A stretch of 13,405 nucleotides of DNA from Candidatus Eiseniibacteriota bacterium. Lineage in GTDB: Bacteria > Eisenbacteria > RBG-16-71-46 > CAIMUX01 > WJJG01. The position numbers and the translations under genes were made by a program. Under the pieces are notes generated by a model. It worked only from the letters and a program-made list of their open reading frames with translations. It did no database searches and had not been told where the DNA came from. Where the stretch lies: the NCBI GenBank assembly GCA_016867695.1, contig VGIY01000043.1, positions 1 through 13,405 of the forward strand, given 5' to 3'. Positions 1 to 6,255 of this stretch are shown here, one piece after another. Positions within the stretch are counted from its first letter, which is position 1. Each line of letters opens with the position of its first letter.

Positions 1-106
1 GGCGATCGGGGTGCGGCAGCGATTCCGGTCGAGCCGTCCGACTTCCGGCCCGGGAGTCCGGAATCCGTACCCGCCGGTTCGGGATCCGTTCGGGGATCCC
101 GCCCGA

Positions 107-136
107 TTGACACCTTGGCCCTGTTTCATCTAGCAT
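107..136 (+). promoter_or_regulatory. sigma-70-like promoter upstream of the histidine kinase gene
   Basis: A perfect TTGACA lies at 107-112 and TAGCAT (4 of 6 matches to TATAAT) at 131-136, with an 18-bp spacer. Transcription would begin near 143, giving a leader of about 140 nt before the GTG start at 281. The short A/T-richer patch stands out in very G+C-rich DNA. A small TTG-started frame at 115-309 covers this region but looks non-coding. The rest of 1-280 holds only short inverted repeats, such as GGGATC/GATCCC at 81-86 and 95-100. No transcript data support the promoter. Confidence 0.5.
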
Positions 137-161
137 GGCAATGGGTTAGGCGACCCGTGCC

Positions 162-180
162 GGGGCCGATCGTCGGCCCC
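162..180. terminator. perfect 8-bp stem-loop in the kinase leader
   Basis: GGGGCCGA (162-169) and TCGGCCCC (173-180) are exact reverse complements around a 3-nt TCG loop, followed on the plus strand by TTCCTC. The stem is very stable and falls about 20 nt after the predicted transcription start. It could be an early terminator or attenuator for the kinase operon, a terminator for something upstream of the window, or an mRNA 5'-end stabiliser. There is no real T-run, so termination is uncertain. Confidence 0.4.
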
Positions 181-280
181 TTCCTCGTCGCGGTGCTCTC
201 GTTCGGCGGGGGAACGCTGTTGGCGTTCCCGCACGGTCGCTCGCACAGGCTGTCCGGCGGTCCGTCCGGGCGGGGAGCGG

Positions 281-2323
281 GTGCAGGTCGTGATGCTCGG
301 TCCGTGTGAGGTCGCCCGATCCATTGCCGCGCTGCTCTGGCTGGCGGCGGTTCGTCCCTCCCCCGAGACGACGCTCTCTCAAGTGCGGGCGGCGATCACT
401 CACGAGACCAAGAGCAAGCTCGTCCGCCTGGAGGAGCTAGTGCGCGCCTGGCGCGAGGGACGCTACCGGCCCTCCGATCCTGCCGACTTGGTCCGGATCC
501 TGGACGATGTGCGCAGCGTCTCCCAGAGCCACGCGCGCCTCTCGGCGGCGCGCTTCCGTTCGTTGCTCCTGCTGGCGCGCATCCGGACGCTGCTGCGGGC
601 CACGCGACGCTGCATGCGCCCGGCGCGGCTCGGCAGGCCCCTGCCCGCGGGGGCGCTCGCGCGGCTCGCACGGCTGATCGCCGGGCTGCGCGCGGCGGAT
701 CACCGACACATCGAGGAGATCTCGGGTCGCTTCGCGCGGCGCCTCTGCGATCTTGCCATTGCCGCGACGGACGAGATCCGCCGGGAGCAGGGCGGAGGCC
801 TCGCTCCCGGATCGGTGCGCATCGTCCTCGAGGACCTGAGCGACGAGGGCTGCCCCTGGGTGCCGCGGGCGGAGCGCGAGCGCTGGTTGGACATCCTGCG
901 CAACCTGATCCGCAACGCCGTGCAGGCGACGCGGGACAGGGAGGCGTCGTCGGCTCCGGGCGCCGCGCTCGCGTCCCCGCCGGCGGTCACCGTGCGCCTG
1001 CGGCCGCTGCCCACCGAGAGCGGGGCCGTTCTCGAGGTGCTCGACGACGGCATCGGGATGAGCCCCGAACAGGTCGCCTCGATGTGGCAGGACGGCAGCA
1101 GCCGGCATGGCGGCGGGCGCGGTCGTGGCTTGATCGAAGAGAAGCGTCTCTTCCTCGAAGCGCGCGCCCGCCTTGAGGTGCGCAGCGCCCGCGGCGTGGG
1201 CACCGTCGTCCGCCTGGATGTCCCGCAGCGAACGATCGCGATCGCCGCCGTGCGTCCCTGGCAGGTGCGCCCCTTCGTCGCGGGCGCGCTCCTGCTGGCT
1301 GCGCTCGTGGCGGGCGCGGCGCATCAGGGGGGCCAGGCGGAGCTGGGCTGGGTGGAGCTGCGACAGGAGGGCGTCCTCGAGGCCCGCGACCGGCGGGGGC
1401 GCTTCCTGAGTCGGGTGGACCTGGGCGAGGAGGTCCTTCCCTACCGGCCGGACGGGGGCGTCAAGACCCCCGGCGCGCACGACGTCCCCTGCCTGCTGCG
1501 CCGCGACGGCCGCGGCCGCGTGCAAGGCGTGATCGTCGCCACGACGCCGGAGCGGGGGCCCGGGAGCCTCTGGTTCCTCGACGGACGCCTGCGCGTCGAG
1601 CGCAAGCTGGCGCTGGACATGCGCCGACCGCGCGAGCTGGCGCTGGGCCGGTTCCTCTCCTACTGGCAGGCCTTCATCCCCTGGGGGCCGCGGGGCGAGA
1701 CGGCGCTGGCGGTGTCCATCCGCGATCACGTCTACGCGGAGTTCTGCGTCCTCTTCCTCGACGCCGGCCGCGGAACCCGGGGAGGCGCCTGGGGCGACAC
1801 GCTCGGCTGCTACTACCACCATGGGCACCTCAGCTTCGTCGCCGCCGCGGACTTCGACGGCGACGGATCGAGCGAGATCCTCCTGGCCGGGATCAACAAC
1901 TCCGCGCAGGCCGACACGACCTTCCTGTCCGAGGACCCGGGCGTCTTCATCGACTGCCTGATCCTGCTGCGCACTCCGGGGGCGGGAGGCCAGGCCTATC
2001 CCTGGACCACCTGGGAGGGGGTCCCGCCGGCGCGCGAGGCGGGCTACGTGCTCCTGCCTCCGCTGCGGGCGGGTCTGCGCCCCCAGATCAGCCTGGTCGA
2101 CCTGATGCCGTCCTTCTCGCCGGACGCGCCGGCCATCGTCGCGCACCTGGTCGACGGCCGGATCTACTACTTCAACTGGGCGCTGCGCCCGCTGCGCTGC
2201 GGGACGGGCACGGTCACGCTGGTCCGCGCGCTCGCGCTGGACTCGGCGATCGGACCCCTGATCTACTTCCACGACGGCGAGCGCGAGGAGATCTCGCTGC
2301 CGGTCGACAGGAGCCGTTCATGA
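281..2323 (+). CDS. membrane histidine kinase with N-terminal catalytic core and C-terminal FG-GAP-like region
   Basis: A 680-residue sensor kinase, predicted to pass phosphate to the regulator encoded next. Seen: a possible H-box at 41-47 (HETKSKL); a GHKL ATPase core with N-box LRNLIRNAVQAT (206-217), G1 box DDGIGM (255-260) and G2 box GGGRGRGL (277-284); one hydrophobic segment at about 332-347; then about 330 residues that should lie outside the membrane, with a calcium-binding-like DFDGDGSSEI (524-533) typical of FG-GAP/VCBS repeats. In most sensor kinases the sensor precedes the kinase; here the order is reversed. The H-box lacks the usual Asn-Pro and lies about 167 residues before the N-box, longer than normal, so the phosphoacceptor is uncertain. 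The GTG at 281 follows GGGGAG with good spacing; GTG 290 or ATG 293 are alternatives. The stop overlaps the next start (ATGA). Kinase identity is secure; ligand unknown. Confidence 0.85.
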   Translation: MQVVMLGPCEVARSIAALLWLAAVRPSPETTLSQVRAAITHETKSKLVRLEELVRAWREGRYRPSDPADLVRILDDVRSVSQSHARLSAARFRSLLLLARIRTLLRATRRCMRPARLGRPLPAGALARLARLIAGLRAADHRHIEEISGRFARRLCDLAIAATDEIRREQGGGLAPGSVRIVLEDLSDEGCPWVPRAERERWLDILRNLIRNAVQATRDREASSAPGAALASPPAVTVRLRPLPTESGAVLEVLDDGIGMSPEQVASMWQDGSSRHGGGRGRGLIEEKRLFLEARARLEVRSARGVGTVVRLDVPQRTIAIAAVRPWQVRPFVAGALLLAALVAGAAHQGGQAELGWVELRQEGVLEARDRRGRFLSRVDLGEEVLPYRPDGGVKTPGAHDVPCLLRRDGRGRVQGVIVATTPERGPGSLWFLDGRLRVERKLALDMRRPRELALGRFLSYWQAFIPWGPRGETALAVSIRDHVYAEFCVLFLDAGRGTRGGAWGDTLGCYYHHGHLSFVAAADFDGDGSSEILLAGINNSAQADTTFLSEDPGVFIDCLILLRTPGAGGQAYPWTTWEGVPPAREAGYVLLPPLRAGLRPQISLVDLMPSFSPDAPAIVAHLVDGRIYYFNWALRPLRCGTGTVTLVRALALDSAIGPLIYFHDGEREEISLPVDRSRS

Positions 2324-3771
2324 CCCGGGTGTTGATCATCGACGATCGCGAGGACATGCTCGGCTACTGCCGGCGCACGCTGAGTGAGGCTTTCACATTC
2401 CAGCGGGCGGGCCACGCCGCCGAAGCGGGGGAGATGCTGGCGCGCGAGGCCGCGGCCGCGGTGCTCCTCGACCTGGACTTCTCGCACGCTGATCCGCAGC
2501 GCCTGCTCGGCCCGCGGGAGGACGTCCGGCGCGAGGGGTTCCACATCCTGGCCTGGCTGCGCCGCGCGCACGCGCGGATCCCGGTCGTCATGGTGACGGC
2601 GCGGCGGGAGATGAGCTCGGCGCTGCGCGCGGCCGAGCTGGGCGCCGACTACCTCGCCTGGGACGACGTCCTCGCCGATCCGGAAGTGCTGCGCGCGCGG
2701 CTGGAGCACGCCTGGCGGCGCGTCGCGACCCAGCGCGACCCCGTGCTGGCCGAGTTCCGGGCGCTGGGCGTCGTGGTCGAGTCTCCCGCGTTCGCCCGCG
2801 CTCTCGTCGCGCTCCACGAGGCGATCCCCGGCACCGCCCCGATCCTCCTGGCCGGCGAGAGCGGCACGGGCAAGGACGTCCTAGCCCGCGCGGCGCACGA
2901 TCTCGCCGGGGGAGCCACACGGCCCTACATCCACCAGAACCTGGCGGCCATCGCCCCGAACGTCTTCGAGAGCGAGCTCTTCGGACACGTGCGCGGGGCC
3001 TTCACCGGAGCCGTCGCCGATCGCGAGGGCATGCTGCGCGCGGCCGACGGCGGCACGCTCTTCCTCAACGAGATCGCCGAGCTGCCGGTCAGCCATCAGG
3101 CGAAGCTGCTGACGGCGCTCGAGCGCTACGAGGTCGTTCCGATCGGCGGCGTGCGCGGTCTGCCGGCGCGATTCCGCCTGATCGCCGCGACCTCGCAGGA
3201 TCTCGCCGGGCGGATCGAGCAGGGGCTCTTCCGGCGCGACCTCTTCCACAGGATCGCGGCGCACACGATCGTGCTGCCGCCGCTGCGGGAGCGGCGCGAG
3301 GACATCCCGGCGCTCGTGGCGGCGTTCCTGCGCCCGACCGCCGGGCCGAGCGGGTCGGGCCGCATCAGCGGCATCGCCCGCGAGGCGGTCGAATACCTGA
3401 CGGAACAGCGCTGGGAGGGCAACGTCCGCCATCTGCGCAACGTGATCGACTCGGCGGCCGCGCACGGGAGGGGGATGATCACGCTCGCGGATGTCCGTGA
3501 GGCGGTGCTGCGCTTCGAGCGGCTCCATGGCCCTGTCGCGGGCGGAGGCGCCGAAGGCGCGGACCTCGCGGAGGCGGGCGAGGACCGGCTGCGCGCCCAC
3601 GAGGAGGCGCTCTTCGCCCGCTTCGATCGGCGGGAGCTGCTCGACCGCTACTTCCTCTTCCTCTACCGGACCTCCGGCGGCAACCTGCCGGAGGTGGCGC
3701 GCCGCGCCGGCGTCGCCAAGAGCACCGTCTACGAGTGGCAGCGCCGCTGCCTGGGCGACGGGCGGGAGTGA
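2320..3771 (+). CDS. NtrC-family sigma-54-dependent response regulator
   Basis: A 483-residue transcription activator with three domains. The receiver (about 1-135) has the acidic pair D8/D9, a likely phosphoacceptor D51 and T93, but GADYLAW (108-114) lacks the conserved lysine, and the loop after D51 is enlarged. The AAA+ domain (about 150-380) has Walker A GESGTGKD (179-186), an intact sigma-54-contacting GAFTGA (226-231), the arginine-finger region LFRRDLFHRI (303-312) and the sensor II region WEGNVRHLRN (365-374). Walker B reads LFLNEI, so the usual Asp is Asn250 (codon AAC) while Glu251 is kept. A Fis-type helix-turn-helix lies at about 453-475 (GGNLPEVARRAGVAKSTVYEWQ). The ATG overlaps the kinase stop and follows AGGAG at 2309-2313, so the pair is co-translated. 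It should remodel sigma-54 RNA polymerase at its targets; none is identifiable here. Confidence 0.93.
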   Translation: MTRVLIIDDREDMLGYCRRTLSEAFTFQRAGHAAEAGEMLAREAAAAVLLDLDFSHADPQRLLGPREDVRREGFHILAWLRRAHARIPVVMVTARREMSSALRAAELGADYLAWDDVLADPEVLRARLEHAWRRVATQRDPVLAEFRALGVVVESPAFARALVALHEAIPGTAPILLAGESGTGKDVLARAAHDLAGGATRPYIHQNLAAIAPNVFESELFGHVRGAFTGAVADREGMLRAADGGTLFLNEIAELPVSHQAKLLTALERYEVVPIGGVRGLPARFRLIAATSQDLAGRIEQGLFRRDLFHRIAAHTIVLPPLRERREDIPALVAAFLRPTAGPSGSGRISGIAREAVEYLTEQRWEGNVRHLRNVIDSAAAHGRGMITLADVREAVLRFERLHGPVAGGGAEGADLAEAGEDRLRAHEEALFARFDRRELLDRYFLFLYRTSGGNLPEVARRAGVAKSTVYEWQRRCLGDGRE

Positions 3772-3924
3772 CCGGCGGCGATGACGGTCGCGGCGGAGTT
3801 CAAGCGGACCGGGCGCGAGCTCGGGGAAGCGCGCGCAGAGGTCCTGCCGGCTGAGCCGGAGACCTGTGGCGCCGCCTCCGGGATCGGGTCCGGCGGCGTG
3901 GAGGCATCGGTGGAGAGGCGCGGG

Positions 3925-5019
3925 ATGCGTTGCTCGCTGGGTCATTCAGCCATTGTGCTTCTGGCTCTCTTCCCCTGGATCTGGGGCTGCGCCGAGACCA
4001 GCGCCCCCGCGCCCGCCGACGCGCCCGCCGGCGAGCTGGCGCTCACCGCCGACGCGGACTTCCTGATGCGCGGGGACAGCACGGCCCTCCATGCGGAGTT
4101 CTCCCGCCCCCGCGACGCCGGCGGCGCGGAGCTCACCTACCTGTGGGAGGCCGAAGGGGCGGCGATCCGCGGCGAGGGGGGCAGCGCGGTCCTCTACGCC
4201 CCGACCGGCGCGGACACGGTGACCGTGCGCGTCACCGCGGTCGACGCCGAGGGCAATGCGTTTCGCAGCGAGCTCCGGCTCCCGGTCGTCCGCCAGTTCG
4301 TGATCCTCAAGGCCGACGACTTCGTCTACGAGTCCTTCTGCGCCGACGGCGTGCCCGCCGGGTGGCGGCTCTACCTGGACTACGTCGAGTCTCGGGGGCT
4401 CAAGACGAGCGTCGGCGTGATCGGCCATCGCCTGGCCGAGGCGCCGCCCTCGTTCTTCGCCCTCCTCGGCGAGATGCACCGCCGGGGGAGAGTCGAGTTC
4501 TTCAATCATGGCTGGACGCACGCGATCAACGTCGTCGGCGAGGACGGCGTCGAGCGCAGCGAGTTCAAGGGGACCCCCTACGAGACGCAGCGCGACAACC
4601 TGCGGGCCACGCAGGCCCTGCTTCGCCGCCGCGCGGGGATCGTCCTGCGGGGCTTCGGCGCTCCGGGCAACGCCATCGACGCGACCACCGCGCAGGTGGT
4701 GGCGGAGAACGAGGAGATCCTCTACTGGTTCTTCGGCCACAAGGACGGAGGCAAGACCGTCCTGCCGCGAGTCGCCGACATCGAGAACGCCCGCCTGCTG
4801 CCCGACTACGAGACCTTCCGCCGCACCCTCAAGCCCGAGGCACGCGTCGTCGTCTACCAGATACATCCCTGGTTCTGGACCCCGGAGAAGCTGGCCGAGT
4901 TCGCCCGCTGCATCGACGACCTCGCCGCCCAGGGCGTCACCTTCGTCCTGCCGGCCAAGTACTGCGGGATGAGGCAGCCGGTCCCGCGCTCGGTCCCCGC
5001 TCTCGGGGGGCTTCCCTGA
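3925..5019 (+). CDS. lipoprotein with PKD-like and NodB-like polysaccharide deacetylase domains
   Basis: A 364-residue predicted lipoprotein counted from ATG 3925, chosen because it follows GGAGAGG (3912-3918) and begins a lipoprotein signal ending IWGC (Cys22). The frame is open back to 3781, but that stretch has no signal features. Residues about 38-120 resemble a PKD/Ig-like fold (YLWEAEG near 72-78, then TVTVRVTAVDAEGN). Residues about 125-347 resemble the NodB/CE4 fold: KADD (Asp131, Asp132), metal-site-like NHGWTH (His195, His199), FGAPGN (244-249), and a late IHPWF (His314). Members of the fold remove acetyl groups from chitin, peptidoglycan or other polysaccharides using a metal and Asp/His; divergent members have other or unknown substrates. 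It starts about 150 bp after the sigma-54 activator on the same strand and may be co-transcribed. Substrate unknown; catalysis inferred. Confidence 0.82.
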   Translation: MRCSLGHSAIVLLALFPWIWGCAETSAPAPADAPAGELALTADADFLMRGDSTALHAEFSRPRDAGGAELTYLWEAEGAAIRGEGGSAVLYAPTGADTVTVRVTAVDAEGNAFRSELRLPVVRQFVILKADDFVYESFCADGVPAGWRLYLDYVESRGLKTSVGVIGHRLAEAPPSFFALLGEMHRRGRVEFFNHGWTHAINVVGEDGVERSEFKGTPYETQRDNLRATQALLRRRAGIVLRGFGAPGNAIDATTAQVVAENEEILYWFFGHKDGGKTVLPRVADIENARLLPDYETFRRTLKPEARVVVYQIHPWFWTPEKLAEFARCIDDLAAQGVTFVLPAKYCGMRQPVPRSVPALGGLP

Positions 5020-5028
5020 GGGCCCCCC
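5005..5028. terminator. G/C stem-loop spanning the deacetylase stop codon
   Basis: GGGGGGC (5005-5011) pairs exactly with GCCCCCC (5022-5028) around a 10-nt loop that includes the TGA stop (5017-5019). Its position at the gene end suggests transcript termination or 3'-end protection. No T-run follows, so this is a structural guess only. Confidence 0.35.
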
Positions 5029-5102
5029 CGGATCGCTCGCCGGGGCGGGAGGCCAGTGCCGGTCGACTTCCGGGCCGTCCGGCGCGCGCCCTGCCGCCGC
5101 AT

Positions 5103-5232
5103 CCGCTCGATGAAGCAGATCGATGCGGCAGATCGATGCGGCAGGTCGATGCGGCAGATCGATGCGGCAGGTCGATGCGGCAGAGCGATGCGGCAGAGCG
5201 ATGCGCCAAATCGATGAGACGGATCGAAGGGT
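5103..5232. repeat. 13-bp tandem repeat array, about 9-10 units
   Basis: The best unit is CAGATCGATGCGG. Units starting at 5116, 5129, 5142, 5155, 5168, 5181 and 5194 differ from it at 0-3 positions, mostly at the fourth and fifth bases (GATC, GGTC or GAGC). Decayed units flank these at 5103, 5207 and 5220. Several units contain the palindrome ATCGAT. The 13-bp period is not a multiple of three, and although reading frames stay open across it, no gene signal starts there. The right end of the array meets a promoter-like -35 element, which suggests binding sites for a regulator, but replication slippage in a neutral spacer would give the same pattern. Confidence 0.9.
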
Positions 5233-5260
5233 TGTCGCGGAGCCGAGGCGACCCTACACT
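5232..5260 (+). promoter_or_regulatory. promoter-like element upstream of the small lipoprotein gene
   Basis: TTGTCG at 5232-5237 (4 of 6 matches to TTGACA) and TACACT at 5255-5260 (4 of 6 to TATAAT) are separated by exactly 17 bp. Transcription would start near 5267, about 120 nt before the ATG at 5388. The -35 box begins where the 13-bp repeat array ends, the position expected for an array bound by an activator or repressor. Confidence 0.4.
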
Positions 5261-5270
5261 AGGGGCGCAC

Positions 5271-5356
5271 GCGAGGCCCCATGAGGCGGTATCAGCGGCC
5301 GGCGCGCTCTTCCAGGCCACCTACGCTGCGCGCGCTGCGCGAGGCCCCACGAGCGC
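5271..5356. repeat. short direct repeat pair in the lipoprotein leader
   Basis: GCGAGGCCCCATGAGGCG at 5271-5288 and GCGAGGCCCCACGAGCGC at 5339-5356 share an exact 11-bp core and most of the following bases, with starts 68 bp apart. Both lie between the predicted promoter and the ribosome binding site of the lipoprotein gene. They may be paired regulatory sites or remnants of a local duplication. No function is evident. Confidence 0.6.
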
Positions 5357-5387
5357 CTGTCCGCATCGGTCGGGGGAAGGAGGACCT

Positions 5388-5963
5388 ATGTCTCGCCGCT
5401 GGCTGGCCGGGATCCTTCTCTGCGGATCCATCGGTTGTCTGTTCGGCTTCGTGATCGGCTGCGGGGACGACGAGCCGAGCCGGCCCGACAACGAGCAGCC
5501 TTCTCTGCTCTTCACACGGGAGGACTCGTCGACGATCCAGTTCCCCGCGTCCGCCCGGACCTGGGTCTGGTGCGGCCCATGGGAGGAGGGCGAGGTTCCG
5601 ACGCCGACACTGCACATCCTGTTCTTGAGCCTGGTCGATGTCGGCGCGCCCGGATGGGAGCTGAGAGCGGTCTACGACGATTCCTCACCGGGAGACACGC
5701 TGCGCTTTCCGAACTACTACACCTGGGACCAGCCCGATAGCGCCCACATCTTCCTCAGAGATCCGCCGAACGAGCTCGCGACCGATCAGGAGGACGCGGG
5801 AGGATGGATAGTCTTCCGGCAGGTGCCCTGTCCGGGGGGGCAGGAGGTGGAGTTCGATATCGACGCGGTTCTCGGGAGCGAGCTCGGCGGCATGCCCACG
5901 GTCGCGGTCCGGGGGCGGTTCCGCCACGCTGTCACCCAGCCGCCCCCATGGATCGGGAGGTAG
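5388..5963 (+). CDS. small orphan lipoprotein of unknown function
   Basis: A 191-residue protein. The ATG follows a strong AAGGAGG (5377-5383) with a 4-nt gap, which fixes the start although the frame is open far upstream. The N-terminus is a lipoprotein signal: two Arg at 3-4, a hydrophobic core, then VIGC with Cys25 followed by GDDE; Cys17 is a weaker alternative. An acidic residue after Cys is common in lipoproteins. The mature part is Asp/Glu/Pro-rich with alternating hydrophobic stretches (LHILFLSLVDVG, GWELRAVYDD, EVEFDIDAVLG, TVAVRGRF), suggesting a beta-sandwich domain of about 150 residues. I recognise no family and see no catalytic motif. It lies alone between two repeat-bearing spacers and probably has its own promoter. 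Confidence 0.85.
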   Translation: MSRRWLAGILLCGSIGCLFGFVIGCGDDEPSRPDNEQPSLLFTREDSSTIQFPASARTWVWCGPWEEGEVPTPTLHILFLSLVDVGAPGWELRAVYDDSSPGDTLRFPNYYTWDQPDSAHIFLRDPPNELATDQEDAGGWIVFRQVPCPGGQEVEFDIDAVLGSELGGMPTVAVRGRFRHAVTQPPPWIGR

Positions 5964-6035
5964 ACGGCAAGCTCCGCGAGTGCGTCGCGGCGTCGCCCCC
6001 GATGCCGGTCATGCACCTTGTCCGCCGCAGCACCC

Positions 6036-6140
6036 CTGAGGCTCCTGTTCCTGCGGCCCATGCTACTGAGGCCCTTGTGCCCGAGGCTCCTGTTCCTGCG
6101 GCCCATGTTCCTGATGCCCCTGCTCATGCGGCCCGCACTT
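6036..6140. repeat. 15-bp tandem repeat array, seven units
   Basis: Seven consecutive 15-bp units start at 6036, 6051, 6066, 6081, 6096, 6111 and 6126. They follow a pattern close to CTGCGGCCCATGTTC or CTGAGGCTCCTGTTC. The best copies form a 25-bp exact repeat at 6038-6062 and 6083-6107, 45 bp apart. The period is a multiple of three, so every frame gives a 5-residue repeat (LRPMF-like in one, PEAPVPAAH-like in another). None of these frames has a credible ribosome binding site; the hydrophobic frame would start at TTG 6018. I treat it as a non-coding array in the leader of the thioredoxin gene. Confidence 0.85.
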
Positions 6141-6141
6141 G

Positions 6142-6214
6142 CCCGGGGACACTCTCTCCCGGGGCTCCCCTGGGCCACCTCTCCCGGGGCCCCCTTCCCC
6201 GCGAGGTTCCCGGG
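6142..6214. repeat. cluster of four CCCGGG palindromes
   Basis: CCCGGG occurs at 6142, 6158, 6183 and 6209, at intervals of 16, 25 and 26 bp. Three copies continue as CCCGGGG, and CTCTCCCGGGGC is repeated exactly at 6154-6165 and 6179-6190. Each is self-complementary and can pair with the others, so the region can fold as alternative hairpins in RNA. It could terminate upstream transcription or hold operator sites next to the weak promoter at 6195-6223. Chance is less likely than usual because of the regular spacing, but G+C bias makes such words common. Confidence 0.6.
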
Positions 6215-6223
6215 CGCTATCTT
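6195..6223 (+). promoter_or_regulatory. weak promoter candidate for the thioredoxin gene
   Basis: TATCTT at 6218-6223 resembles a -10 box (4 of 6) and lies 33 nt before the start codon. The hexamer 17 bp upstream, TTCCCC (6195-6200), matches TTGACA at only 3 of 6. The same TATCTT appears in the better promoter candidate at 11179-11207, which slightly raises its credibility. Confidence 0.25.
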
Positions 6224-6255
6224 CGTCGCGACCCCCTCGCGAAGGAGAGATGCTG

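Noticed and set aside
136..150. Sigma-54 (-24/-12) promoter at TGGCAATGGGTTAGG
   Set aside because: Only the -24-like TGGCA matches; the -12 TTGC element is missing at the right distance.
115..309. 64-residue frame with a hydrophobic patch before the kinase
   Set aside because: TTG start lying within the predicted promoter, no ribosome binding site, and overlap with the kinase start; composition looks like a shadow.
437..2272. 611-residue open frame antisense to the kinase gene
   Set aside because: Long antisense frames are expected in very G+C-rich coding DNA; its composition is Arg/Ala/Gln-rich with no domain, and the plus strand has clear kinase motifs.
3781..3924. 48-residue N-terminal extension of the deacetylase from ATG 3781
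   Set aside because: It would bury the lipoprotein signal; ATG 3925 has a better ribosome binding site and starts the signal directly.
5103..5232. CRISPR array
   Set aside because: Units are 13 bp in direct tandem with no unique spacers, and no cas gene is present.
3930..5963. 677-residue frame running through the deacetylase gene into the small lipoprotein
   Set aside because: Its first two thirds are Arg/Pro-rich out-of-frame translation; the real gene in this frame starts at 5388 with a ribosome binding site and signal peptide.
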